In this document: piece by piece, positions 41,401 through 56,400 of the stretch
Layout of the letters: every line of letters begins with the position of its first letter
Position numbering within the stretch: the stretch's first letter is position 1
Assembly: GCA_035048485.1 (NCBI GenBank)
Contig: CM068583.1
Span: 65,468,306 to 65,532,305, forward strand
DNA length: 64,000 nucleotides
Source of the DNA: Pteria penguin
Lineage: Eukaryota; Mollusca; Bivalvia; Pterioida; Pteriidae
Direction of reading: 5' to 3'
Program-made: the position numbers and the translations under genes
The notes under the pieces: model-generated
Database searches by the model: none
The model's input: the letters and a program-made list of their open reading frames with translations, nothing else
What the model was told of the DNA's origin: nothing

Positions 41401-44400
41401 ACAAAGTGGAGACATGCAATAATTCATCCCTTTATGAGAACCCATGAGGCATCAAGAGAGCAGGTAGAATAATCCTAGGTGCTATTTACTATCATAGAGT
41501 TCAAAGGTCAAAGTCAAAGTCACAGTGACCTAGTTTTGGCACATGACACACTGCTTTCCCACAATGTATCTACATCCACATACCAGGTTTGAAAATATAT
41601 GGTTTAGGGGTGGGGGGTCTTAACTATTTTTGATATAATTGAAGAGTCCTGAAATGTAGAGGGTGGGGAATGACCCTAGGAACTCCAAATTTTACAATAC
41701 AATTTGTTTTGTCATGAGGTTTAAGAAAATATGTGGTATAGGGGTGGGGATCAGAACCAGTTTTGAGATAATTGTAGATTCCTGAAATGAGGGGGATAAG
41801 GAATGACCCTGGGGATCCCCAACTTATACTAATCAGAAAATATATAGTTCAGGGGTGGGGATCTGAACTATTTTTGAGAAAAACAAGGTTTACCATCACG
41901 GAGGTCACAGGTCAAAGTCAAAATCAAGGTCACAGTTACCTAATTTTGGTACACAACACACTGCCCTCCAATGATGCATCCAAAGAACAAGTATAATAAT
42001 CCTAGGTGCTATTTACTATCATAGAGGTCAAAGTCAAGGTCACAGTGACCTAGTTTTGGTACATGACATATCCCCTTCCCATGATGCATCCACATACCAG
42101 GTTTGATCATCCTTAGTCCTACAGTACAAAAGTTATACAGCAGACACGAATCGGGACAAACGGAAAGAAGGTACCACAGATGGCCGGCAGAAGGTACGAC
42201 AGATAGACGGACATGGTGATTCCTATATACCCCTCGAAACTTTGTTTGTTTGCTTATTTACTTCAATAAACTTCATTTTTCATTTATGATTACATGAATG
42301 GACAATGTATTTCTGATCTAAATGATTGATAAACAGATTTTATAAGGTGTTACCTGCAGATGTCTTTTTGACCTTCTTCGTATGTTCCAGCAATTCTGTT
42401 ACGCAGATTTGTGATGCATGTCTGTACTTGTGTCATCTCACATAAACTTGGTACAACACAAGGTGTTTTCAATTCAAAATCACAGTAATCAGGTTTAATA
42501 CTAGAGCGTACGTTGTCAAAAATGGAATGGATGTAGGGAGCAATAAAGCTACTGGCACAGTTGTAGGTGTTGTCATATACACACTGGTAGGTCTGGCCAT
42601 ATATTCTATAAATGCATATCAAATACTTTATCATACCTGAAAAACTTTTCATAAAATTCAAAAAATACAGTTTAAATTTGATATCAAACATTGTAAATCT
42701 TGGTGCTATCAAAGATAACGTTTTTCAAACCTAAAGTATTTATTACCTATATATTACGCTTTTAAGAAATAACAAATGACATTGCCATGTAAAGTACATG
42801 TATTCCATATCAGATGATCTATTAAAGAGACATACTCACAAAAGTACAACACATTACTACATTTAAGAAAATATAGATATTTGTTTGCTAAGTTTTTAAA
42901 AAGCCTTTCCCAATCATTTCAATCATAGATTATAAAAATAATACCACATTTAAGCTTCCTTAACATTGTGACCCTAGTTAACTTACCATGTGTTCTTATC
43001 CTTATTCTGTAGAATCATTTGGCAGACACACAATTGTGTATACTGAATATTTGTGGGCTTAATAAGATTCTAGCTTCTTATTCTTCACAATGAAATATGG
43101 TATACTTACATACAAAGCCTCTCCTTGTAACCGAAGGGATTAAATATTTCCATGTCTAATTGTTTGATACATTTAAGGGCTTGTGCTTGATTACAGGTGG
43201 CCTTTGGTCCAACTTTCATTGGATCTATACACTTAGGTGGTACCATTCTTGTAACAGTAGTTTTCTTCATTTGGCACATTTGTAGAGCATAGTGGTGAAT
43301 GTCCTTCAGAGTGGAGGTCATGTGGGTCTGATGCTCATCGGAACAGTTATGTAGGAATCGAGTGACACACTTGGTGGTGATGTTTGCTTGTCTGAAAATT
43401 AACATTATTCTCAAATTCGGCAAATTTCATATATTTGAGTTTTATTTATAGTTCAGTCCATTAAAGTCAAATAAACTATGACTGAGACAAAGACATGAAT
43501 TTTGTCATTTAATGTATGGTTAAATTTTGATAAATGCTAACGAATATATGTGATGGAAGTTTTGCTACCAATATCAAGAAGAAATATCTTTCTATTATGC
43601 AAAGAAAATTCCCCAAAACAATCTTAGAACTAATTTGTTGATACAACATAATTTTCATTATTTCCATTATTAAAATGAAGAAATAATTAACTGTTTCAGT
43701 AGCTACATGTTGTGAATTAACAAAGAAATTCTATGTACAGGTGTATCTATCACTATTATATTTCTTTTGAAGAAAGCTAAGAAATGGCTAATTTGTATTT
43801 GTGAATTTGACAAAAGAGCCAGAGACCTAATCCATCAAGTATGTAAAGTTGATGCCTATATTGTGGATAAAAGTTTCAAAGGGTCGCATACTTTTCTTAA
43901 TTATGCATACAATTTATAGATATATAATGAAGATGTACAAACAAATTTTCCTAAGGTGAAGATAAAAAATTCAGCCCCATCTATTGATTCAGAACCCCTG
44001 AGTTAGTGGAAACAGGAGGTAACCAACCTCTTTAATTATAAAGGTGCAAACTGGGAATCAAACCCGGATCATCTGCACTGGAAGTCAAGCACTTTACCAC
44101 TACACCAATCCTGCACCACAGGAGTAAGGAAGATTTTTTAAGAGTTCATACACCTTCAATATGAACAACTATATGTGTCCTACCCAATAAATGAAACCTC
44201 TCATAATCATGCATGTAGTTTCTCACCACAATGCACAGAGGTTAATATGTAAATTTTCTAACATAAAATACATTTTTACTATGCAACTATCAAGCCTGCC
44301 CTAAAGCTGAAACCCATGAATTATGTGAAGAGTCCCAGTAAGACAAGTTGTGCAATCCAAAGCAACAAAGATTTTCACCTCTACTTCAGAGAGAATTTAT

Positions 44401-47400
44401 ATCAACATTTTCATAGAACAGTTACTTAAACCTTAACAGTATGACACTGGGTCAGTGTCAAACAATCTTCTATCATAATACATAACACCTGTCTGAACTA
44501 TTTAGCGATTGCAATTAAGCTACTGAGGTATACACCAGATACTATGTTTTTGTTGATTTTGACCTTAAAATTGAAGTATGACCTTTGTCATAACAAGCTG
44601 TGTTTGTGAAACACTAATGCCTCTGGCGGCACCAAAGTCCAAAAAGTTATTTTTAGCATGAAGGTCATTGTCAAGGTCAAAAGGTCATCGCCCTTGGTGT
44701 CATTTGAAAGAGCTTCATTAGTTAAGTATGCATGTCAAATATGAAGTCCCTATCCCTTCAATTCAAAAGTTATAGCCAGGGTTAAAGTTGACGACAGACT
44801 GACACACAAGCAAACAAACAGACCAATAGGACAAAAAAAAAATATTGCCCCAGATCTATCAATACGGGGGCATAAAAAGCCTTGTGATTGGTAACTTGAT
44901 TGAAGCAAGCATACAATTTTTATGGACAAAGTGTTCCAATTCCAAACGTTTTACATGAAGAAGGAGAAAAGACTAGTTAAAATAAAAGTTTTCAAGCTGT
45001 TTATAATCATGCACTGCATTTTATCATAACAATGACCAGGAGTACAGTACAGATCATTTTCTAAGATTTCACAATGTAGCCATTCAAGTCCCATCCTGAA
45101 GCCTTCATCCCTATCATAGGTGCCCCCCCCCCCCCATCTCTAAGGTTCTAGGGATGCTGAGCACATGAAATACACAAATTATGTACCTCTTATTCTCAAG
45201 ATGCTTTATGTGAATATGTTGTCAATCAGCCTTGTATAGTTTTCAAGAAGAAATTGTTAATATTCAATGGTTAAAAGATGACAGACTAAGATCAACAGTA
45301 GAAGGCTGCATTTCAAACGTGTTTTTAAAGTAAGAAATACAATACACAAAAGAATCAACTAATTTAGCAGGTGTGTTTTTAAAGTTAACCTGCAGATGTG
45401 CATTTGACTCCTCCTGGTGGTGTCATAGTATGATATATTGACACCTAGATCAGCCATACACTTAGCTGCCTTGACAGGAAAGCACGTTGGAATAACTATT
45501 GCCGATTCATCCTCTTCAGAAACTTTGACTTGACAGAAGCTGGAGTTATGTAGTATCCTTAAAGCTAAATTTCGCATCTCATAAAATTTAGCTCTACGTT
45601 CTGTGGTGCAGTTCTGTGTTGCCTCTGTCAGACAAGCGTTCAAAGCTGTACTATTCCCCCTGAAACAGAAATGTCAATTTAATAAATATGAAAAGAAGAA
45701 TATTAAAACTGATGAAATGTAAATTCCACCTAACTGAACTTGTTTCATCTTTTTTAAACACTGAGAAGTTTCCATACTTCAAGAATTTAAATTCAGTTTC
45801 TTTAGATTTCTAGGTTTAGCACCTACTTTACTTTAATATAGAACAACAAATAATGTTATAACCTAGTTTCCTGTTCTGAATGTTCAACACTGAATCTGAC
45901 ACTTGTAAATACCATTTTTTGTAGTCAGTACAAATATGATCACTGTTAAAAGATGAACAAGCACAAGAGAGCCATATCAATGACAGATGAGGAGTACCAA
46001 TTGTACAATAAAAAAAAAATAAATCAGACAGGAAAAAGAACCTGCAGACACTCTGTCTGTCACTCTGTCTAAGGAAGCCAATGAATGCTGCTGGAACTAG
46101 GAACCTATTTATACAGAACCTTGCAGTTTCCACAAGACAATCGTCAGTCTCTGAAAATATGTCATACAGTAGCTGTTAGTAAAGTTATACATAAACAAGG
46201 GTTAACAAATGTATCTGTACCATTCTCAGTGGTGGATCCAGGATTTCAGAAAAGGGGGGGGGGGGGGCCACATGTGTATTAGTCAAACTATTCAGCCATT
46301 TTTGGTGCAAAATCTGAGATTTTACTGGTAAATATCTGGCCAAAAAGGGGGCCCCCTCTAAATCCACCACTGATTCTGAAATATAAGTTTATGGAAAGAA
46401 AATAAAACCAATGATTTAGGATATCAGATGGAGTACAAATTCCTCAGTTACAGTCAATCCACACACAGCTGGACTTTTTTTCTCATAAAGCATAATTCAG
46501 TATTGTGCAAACACTTTTTATAGAATAATATTATTCCAAATTTTTGCTTTAAAACTACATGTACCTAAGTCAGATTTATATTATTATAATTTTATAACCT
46601 TTTTAATTACAAGAAAAACAGGAACTCACCATTGCCTATTTTTGTACCATCTGAAAAGACATAAGACCAAATTTCATCACATATATTATGTATATTGTAA
46701 AAAACAAATTTATCATTTAAAAGATAGTTGTACTTGTAATATGTACATATAAAAAGAGATCATAATATTCAAACATTCATTACTGCTAAAGACCCTTCCA
46801 GTCCAAAATAAAAACAGTACAATGCTTAAACCACCATACAAAATAGCCTAAACCACCATACAAATAGTCTAAGCCACCATACAAATAGCCTAAGCCACCA
46901 AACAGAATAGCCTAAACCACTAAACAGAATAGCCTGAGCCACCAAACAGAATAGCCTAAGCCACCATACAAAATAGCCTAAACTACCATTCAAAATAGCC
47001 TAAACTACCATACAAAACAAACTAGAGTGTTAGAAGGATAGCATGCTATCATTTTCAAAAGTGTGACTCCTACTAAACCAGACAAACAGACAGAAAGACA
47101 CGCAGACAGATAGACAGACTGGCAGCAGAGTTGGATATCATTATGGATGTCCCACTTGTACATTTTGAGAAATTTACTTTGATAAAACTTCTTAACTGGA
47201 CAGACAGAGTGATTACTACATGTATATCCCCCAATTTGTGGGGGGAGGGGGAAGGTATAAGCAATTAATGATACTCAATTGATATTTTTCATTTTTCAAT
47301 TTTTATCAACCTTATACTGTAATTGAAAGTATTTTAAAACAATTCATAACTTCTGCAAGCCTGACAAAAAACCAGCAGAAAACTGAATATTTGCATTAAT

Positions 47401-50400
47401 ATTCTAAGTCCAAGTCTAACTCTGCAAAAAATTAATGAACTGGAATAAAATTCGAAATAGATGTGTAACTTGTAATAGTAAAGCAATGTACCAAATATCA
47501 AACGACTTCAGTGAATATAATTTCATGTTTGTAAAATCTCCACTTTTCCTCCTCCACTTTTTCTTTTCTTTTATGAAAACTAGAACCCTTACTTTTTCAC
47601 TTTTTATCTAGATAACCGTACTCTACTACAGACAGATGCCAAGAGAATCTATAGTCTCCTGCAGGAGATATGATGAATAATACTGATAAAGAAGATGATG
47701 AATATGAGAGAGTAAATGATGAAGATAACAATAATGAGGTAAGCTTCTTACTATCATAGCATCCAGTAATATACTCATCCAGCACATTCCACGTAGTCAT
47801 GATCTGATTGGTCATCACATAGGAATCTTTTCGCACCTCCGCTCCAAAACACTTTCTTGTAAAAGAAGATGCACCACATACGCGTCTTCCACCATTACCA
47901 TTAAAGTTTATGTAGTTTTGAGAACGCTCAAAATAACCTCTGGCACACCTTGTCACATTTTCCAGGTAGTCTGGTCTGTAAGTGACAGATAACGAACCTG
48001 TACAGCCATACAGATTAAGGTAGTCATAGTAGGTCCTTTCTGCTATGGTAAACTGCATAGAGCTGCATCCCTTGATTTGATTTTCAACCATAGTAGTCAA
48101 TGATGAAGCAAATCTGTAAAGATAATTACATGTATAAGAAAAGACTGTAATAAGTGTGTACAGATTACATTTACTATGAATGGAATTCATTCATTCAATT
48201 TTTTAAACCATTCAAAAATATGCATACTAGAAAATAAGACTATTTAAGAGGGAACATAACCATGTTTATTCATTGTACTCTGTTAGAACTTTGCAAACTC
48301 TTGTATAATGTGTATCAATTCATCATTAATATGTAATAACAAGTGTCAACAAATTATTTACAAATCATCAAAGTTACTTCACATTCCTACTAGTTATTCT
48401 GTTGACCCAAAGAAATAAAAGGATTTATCTACTATTACTAAAACTGGTAATCTTACTGGCAAACATTGCCTGTCCCAGATCTTAGTACTTCTCTTGTCCT
48501 CTCATGGAAAGTCCACACCTTGCTGTGAATTTCTGTCAGATTACAAGTTAAGTCCTTGATACAAGATGAAGGCCGTGATGGAGCCTCCAATGAGCATGTG
48601 GTGAATGTAGTATTCTGTAGGGCTGTGGAGATCCTAGATGTGTAACCAGACAGCTGATCTGCACAGGTTTTAGTATTGACAGTGATGCAATCCACAGCTT
48701 CTGATGTAAGTCTGTAAATATACACCACCTGATATCATTCTTATTCACACATTATTAGGAACATCAAGTCTAAATGTAGTGATAAAGATGCATCTACAAA
48801 AATAACTATCAATTATTATCGTAAAGTCATTTTATTTGTTTCTAAGTATGCTATTATTCACACTTTCTCTCCATAAACAAAGAATATTGCATATGATATT
48901 CATAATTACGGAACTGTCTTCTACAGTTCTCATCAGATCAGTGGATATTATCTTCACATTAATGATATCATCTGCCATTACGGCATACAAACCTGCAGAA
49001 TTCTTCTTTACTGTATGTAAAAGAATTCTTGGAATAATTTTCAAATGTTGCAATACAGTCATTGGCCTTTGCCAAGTTACAAGCTGGGAGATGCTGTCCA
49101 TCCCATTGAAGCTGACACAGAGCAGTACTTGTACCATCATCACATTCTTCTCCCACAATGCCTTTTACTATATCAACTGCTTGGTAAAATTTGGAATTTA
49201 TTTCATCAGGGCACTGTTCCTTAACTTCAATGACACATTCCAAGCTTTCATTTACAGCCCTGTAAAAGTCAGAATCATACCAAATTTAAATGTCACAAGT
49301 CAATTTTGACACTTGACGACAAATGTCTATTTACACGTGTATTTACAGACATGTTACTTACTTTTTGGTGATTCAGTTTACTTACCGACATAATTTCTGT
49401 ACATTTCCACTGCCTGCAGTAAGGTAAGGTAACATGCTGTGTAAACACATCTTGATACGCTCTCCATCACATGTGAGTTTTTCATGCTTTGGGGGTTCTA
49501 TACACAGGTTTGTTTTCTTTGTTTCTAACCAGGCCATCAAAGTTTCAAACTGTAAAACCTTGGCATGTGGGCAATTTTTTAGATACATAGCACTGCACTT
49601 TTCTACTTCACTAAAGGCACTGCATATAAAGTAAACAATATCATAAAAATAGTATTATGATTGATGAGGAGTAGATTCTTATTATGACTTACAATGATTA
49701 CAAAAGTACAATGATTATATTCTATACATTACCTAAAAAAACAATTAGTCCATATCATAGACTCTAACTATCCTCATAAAATACATTTGTTTAACACTTA
49801 CCTGCAGAAATGTTTACGCTCAGATAGTAAAGCAAATGGGTTAGTCAAAACTTGAAGTAAAAAGCTATTCACACAAGTTGTAGCCATCTCTAATTTACAA
49901 GATTCTGGTTCTGAAAAAAAAAATTTCATTATAAAACACAAATTATATAAATCATATACATAAATATACATAAATCATATTCATATACAGCAAAGCTGCA
50001 CTAGAATAATGTATGTTTAGCAATTCAAATAAGACTGATGCTTAATGTTGCATAATATGCCTATCGCTTTATTTGAAGAGGGGTAATATGAATGTAGGAA
50101 GAAATTTCCCTTACCTTTCTTATTACAGCTTCAACTTGTCTATATAAACTTGGTTCAAGGTCATGACACACCGCCTTACCCTAATGACCATTTCTACCAA
50201 ATATGATGTTAATCTAACGAGGCATGTAAAAACCATGCCTCAGACAGAGTGATACAGATGGAAGGACAGACAGGCCTTGCATCAAGGTCATGACATCCAT
50301 AGGACCTGGCCAACAATTCTGTGAAATATTATTCAGATCCATATATATATGGGAAAAAGTTATGGCCAGGACAAGGATTTACCTTGACCTTGAAAATATG

Positions 50401-53400
50401 ACCTTGGTTCAAAATCCCGACACACAACCTTACCCTAATAACCATTTCTACTAAGCATGATGTTAATCCAACAAAGCATGTAGAAACTATGCCTCAAGCA
50501 AAGTGTTACAGACAGACAGATGGAAAGAGGAACACACATCGCTGTAACGTAATATGTCCTGTCGAATGACGGGCGTATAAAACAAAGATAAGCTTATTAT
50601 GTTCTTCAAATCTGGCACAAAGATAAACATTTTTTATACTTATGTATCAAACATTGCAATACAGTTTAAATGCTGCAACAGCAATGATATAAACTTCTAG
50701 ACCCCAACAACCCTCCTTATTCCAATGTTAATAATATGCTAGAAATGATAAGCAAAATACATGAAAATTTACCTTCAGGACATGGAATACTTTCCAGGAA
50801 TTTTTGTTTAATAGTATCAAGTACTGAGAAACTATCCACAGTAAAAACATATGAAGGATCCGAGGCAATGCTATTGATCTGATCACGATCTACAGCAGAT
50901 GTAACACCAATGACTAACATTGTCACTCCAGCTTCCTTTATTTTCCTTGTGGCTTCTGTCGTACTTCCAGATCTACCATCAGTCATCTGTAAAAGATAAA
51001 AAATATTAATCAAATGCATGTAACAGCAATATGGATAGTCAACAAATATTATATCTTCTACTTCCTTGTCTGTATTTCAGATGAGACTGTATAAACCCAG
51101 GTCCAATGTCACAGTATAAACCAAGATCCAATGTCATAGTATAAACTGAGACCTCATGTCAAAGTGTGTACCAAGATCCCATGTCACAATATAAACCAAA
51201 GCCCCAAGTCAAGGTAAAAACCAAGACCTCATGTGACAGTATAAAACAAAACCCAATACCACAGTATAAAATCCAACCTCATGCCACAGTATAAACTGAG
51301 ACCTCATGTCACAGTAAACCAATGGTTCTTGTCAGAGTATAAACCAAGACCTCATGTCACAGTATAAACCAAGATCTCGTTACAGTAGAAACATGAGGCC
51401 AATGTCACAGTATAATTCAAGATTTCATGTCACAGATTAAACTGAGACCTCATGTCAGTGTAAACCAAGCTCTAATGTAACAGTATTAACCAAGACCTCA
51501 TGTCAAAGTATAAACCAAGACCCAATGACATATAGTATAAACCCAGACATCATGTCACAGTAAATCAAACTCCAATGTCACAGTATAATCCGAAACCTCA
51601 TGTCACAGTAGATGTATAAACTGAGACTTCAAGTCACAGTTTAAACCCAGGATCCCATGTCACAGCATAAACAGAGACCCTATGTCACAGTATAAACCGA
51701 GAGTCATGTCAAAATATAAACCGATACCCCATGTCAGAGAATAAACCTGACACCCCGTGTCACAGTATAAACCTGGGACCCCATGTTACAGTAGAGGTTA
51801 GCATGTAAAAGATCCCCACCTGCTTCAGGTGGGTCTGTTGCAGGTAAATTTACAAGGCATGCACCTGACAAGTGCAGCCACCATATACGTGAGATAATCT
51901 TGGAGCGCTGTAAAATAATAAAGGAATATTTTTTTAACAAGCATTTAAAATAATGATATATATACAATGTATAATTTTTCAAATTTCAAAATTTTGTTAC
52001 TTTACCAAAGAGTAAGAGAATTCAAGAAAAAAATACAGTATTCAAATAGCAGACCTGAAAAAGGGTTTTATGTGTTAAACTATATTTTCAACAAAAGAAA
52101 AGCAGGAAAACAAGAACCTTCCTAAACCTCTCTGGTAACAGCGTCGTACAACAACAATTTTAGTTACAGAATAACAGATACCACGAAGACTGCCCATGGA
52201 TCAATGTAAAATTATTTAAATGAAGATCAAATGCCAAATCAAGTTTGCTAATTGAGAAGTCATGATCTCAAATGAAAGATCTTGTCATATTGCATTTCTG
52301 TTTGAAGTATTAAAATATTTACTCTTACCATAGGTAGGTCAAAGGTCACCAAATCAAAATTCATGATTTCATATCAATGCTTTTTTAAAAATGTACATGT
52401 ATTTATATTTGAAATATCAAAGATATAAATTTTATATTATCTAAGGTCACAAGTCAAGATCAAGTTCAATGGGTCAAAGCCACAGTACTAAATGAAACCT
52501 ATGGTCATGGAGAATCTAAATATGAAATTTCAAACCTCTAACTCATATGACTGAGATGACAACAAAAGTTAAGAAATTTTAAAGTCGATCTCCAAGATCA
52601 AGGTGACTAAGTCAAACATCAAGGCTTTGATAGCACGTACCATAAGCACCCTACGTTCCCCTCTCCATATTTATACTAAAGACATATCATTGAGCTTTTA
52701 AAACTTCTTAACCAGATGGACAGAAGAATAAATGGACAGTGATTCCTATATACACCCCTCTAGAAATTTAACAGAAGACTCACATCAGCTCTTTGCTAGA
52801 AATATATTGTATGGTATATCTTCTTCTATATATTTTACAATATGTACATCAAAATTCTACGCTTAACAATGAATTATAAATTTATAAATATATAGTATAA
52901 TCTACACAATGTTGAAAATTTCAATGTAATAGTACCTGATGTTCTGAACATTTAAAAAACAAATACATGCTGTCATGTTAAATGTCTCTATATCAAGAAA
53001 CATAAACCACATCAGTCTTCTTCAACCTTGGCCCATTTTGTTGCAAGGAGTGTAGTGTTAAAACATACAGTTTTACTTACAATGTTAAGTAAATGTATGT
53101 AATTATACTGAGCACACAATGCCACTTGACATTACTTACAATGTTAAGTAAATGTATATAATTATACTGAGCACACAATGCCACTTGACATTACTTACAA
53201 GTACAACAATGTCCTTAACATCTGGTCGGTTTCCATTAGCTTCCAGTAATGTATTCTCCCTGACATAATCCATACCAGCTGCTATATCAGTACCACGTCT
53301 GTTATAAGGAATGGCATTAATGGCAGAAATCATGTCTGTGGAATTATAATACGTGTTCATCTGAAAACGGCTCTGTGGTGCACCAGAGAATGTGACTAGT

Positions 53401-56400
53401 CCTACACGAATTGTGTCCTCACCAACATTCAAGCCTTTAATGACGTTGACGAGAAATGATTTGACAATCTGGAAATTATTGGCACCGATACTTGAGGACT
53501 CATCCACAAGGAATACAATGTCAGATACACTGTAGCCACATGCTGAAATACAGTATTTACCACATAGTTAATAACTTGTCATATGGTATGTATCACATAG
53601 TTAACAAATTGTCATACAGTATGTATCACATACTAAACAAATTGTCATACAGTATGTATCACATACTAAACAAATTGTCATACGGTATGTATCACATACT
53701 AAACAAATTGTCATACGGTATGTATCACATAGTTAACAAATTGTCATACAGTATGTATCACATAGTTAACAATTTGTCATACAGTATGTATCACATACTA
53801 AACAAATTGTCATACAGTATGTATCACATACTAAACAAATTGTCATCCAGTATGTATCACATAGTTAACAAATTGTCATACAGTATGTATCACATTGTTA
53901 ACAATTTGTCATACAGTATGTATCACATACTAAACAAATTGTCATACAGTATGTATTACATACTAAACAAATTGTCATACGGTATGTATCACATACTAAA
54001 CAAATTGTCATACGGTATGTATCACATAGTTAACAAATTGTCATACAGTATGTATCACATAGTTAACAATTTGTCATACAGTATGTATCACATACTAAAC
54101 AAATTGTCATACAGTATGTATCACATACTAAACAAATTGTCATCCAGTATGTATCACATAGTTAACAAATTGTCATACAGTATGTATCACATTGTTAACA
54201 ATTTGTCATACAGTATGTATCACATACTAAACAAATTGTCATACAGTATGTATCACATACTAAACAAATTGTCATACAGTATGTATTACATACTAAACAA
54301 ATTGTCATACAGTATGTATCACATAGTTAGCATTCAGTATGTAAAACCTTATCAATCATAAAACTACAAAAGTTATCAAAATGAATATCTTCATGTACAG
54401 GTAAGTAGACCTGGTATCAATAAGGGTGTACAAATTTCAAAATAATTTTATATTAAAAAAATAACAGACTAAGCAGGAGAGTGTCAAATTTACTTTGAGT
54501 TCAAATTTGATATTATTACTGCAAGTAGGAAGAAAAAGTCGTTTCTAATCTGATTCAGAATCAATGATATCCTACCAATGTCTGACAACAAATTTAATAA
54601 ACTGATAAGGTCACACATTCCGTGACTGTCATTTATGAACATCAAAATAAAACAGAGAGAGCAGAGAGGTGAATTCATTATACTATTAGTATTAACTTCG
54701 TTTCTTATTTATTGCAAGCACAAATTACCTGGTTGCTCTGTGGAGATTGGAGGAGCCACAGTTGTCATTGTTACATCTAAACTATCTTTTTTATTGCAGT
54801 AATTATCATTACAGCAGTAAGAGCAATTCCCAGTGGCAGAATCACATGTCAAGTTTTTACATTTCTCCACTGGTACACAGCCTTTAGTTACTGACAGAGT
54901 GCCATTTAATTGCATACTTTTTGATACACACATCTGAAAATATCAAGCAATGTTTTTATGCTATCAACATCATACTCAATAATTGCAAACCATCATGTCG
55001 TCCTTCATGCATTTTGAAAGGCCATCAATTCACTTTGTGGAAATTCTATTTACCAGTAAATCTATTGAGATATGTGACCACCTTCAAGATTAAAGGTTAC
55101 TATATATTGACAGAGCAGTATCATACACATGATGCATGCAAGTAGGTGTGTAATATCTGAAATTTTATATCTGTCAATTAAGAAATAAACTTGCTATGTT
55201 TCTTATCTGGTCAGTTGGAGTTTTACTGGCCATGTCTTTCTAGAGCAAATAAAGTGCAGGTTTGACCAGTAAATATTAATTACAATAGTAACCAAACCCA
55301 GAATGCCTTTCTGAGTTTAAATTAGGCAAATGTAACAATTTATAAGAAAGAAAAAGAGATCTGATCAATTCTGAAACAACTTATTCCAATTTATTTCCTG
55401 TATATGAATCATATGGTTATTCTACATGTATTTATTTTTGTACAAAACAAATTAAGATCATATATTAATAATTTTGAGCATGTGATTTTAAGCCTTACCT
55501 GTGTCTGCTTAGAACACATACTCATACGTCCTTCTTTGATACATTCCTCTGATGAAGATCCTTCACATCTATAGCAAAACAATGGTTTGCTGGCAAGATC
55601 TAAAATGATCATTTATCTTTAGTTTTCTTTATCATAAGATCTCTTCAAAATAAATATTATGATACTACTCTTAATTTGCAATACAGACCATTCATATATG
55701 TTTCTGTAGTCAAAATTCATAGTACAGAAAACAAGCACATATACTGCTTTAGTCTAATATGCCCACTTCAGGACTCCCAAGTTGTGAGTAAATTACTCAC
55801 ATTTCCGAGTAAAAATTGAAAAGAGTGAGAATTAATAAAATTACTGTGTGTCACCAAATGGTAAACTTCCATAAGTGGATTTTCCCCACCAGTTTGATTT
55901 TCACTATTAAAATCACTTAATCAGAATTGTTTTGGGGCTTAATGTATCAAGTATTTAAATGAATGAGGCATGACCACCTTAACATGACGTTAAAACATAA
56001 CCAAGCTTTACTTCATATGGCTTCAAATCACTGCACAAGACTATCAATAATATTAAAGATATTGACTGATTTTTAGTATTAAACTATGTAGCTATCATGA
56101 ATTGCTGTTTTCATATATTGCTTTTGGACCTTCTTTGGTATAAAGTTTTAGATTGATTGCCTAATATGTGGCAAGTAAAATATTTAGATTACTAGCCAAA
56201 TGTCTAACTATGAAAAAGGAACACTTGGAGCCCTGCACTTATCTATTTGAGTCCAGACTGTTTAAACTTAATAATTTGTCAACTGATATTCCAAGTTGCA
56301 TCAAGACATTGTACAAAAATTTCAATAAATTGAACCCACCTTCCTCATATTCATCACAGAAATGCATATTTAACATTGTGGCATATGTATCAATTCTTTT

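Noticed and set aside
48832..49158. Alternative minus frame open through e15
   Set aside because: A different frame of e15; the cysteine-module frame (48968-49243) fits phase and family.
53492..54361. Plus-strand 289-codon open frame with SYSMYHILNKL repeats; also CRISPR-like look of the 33-bp array
   Set aside because: A tandem minisatellite with no unique spacers, so not a CRISPR, and no gene context on the plus strand.
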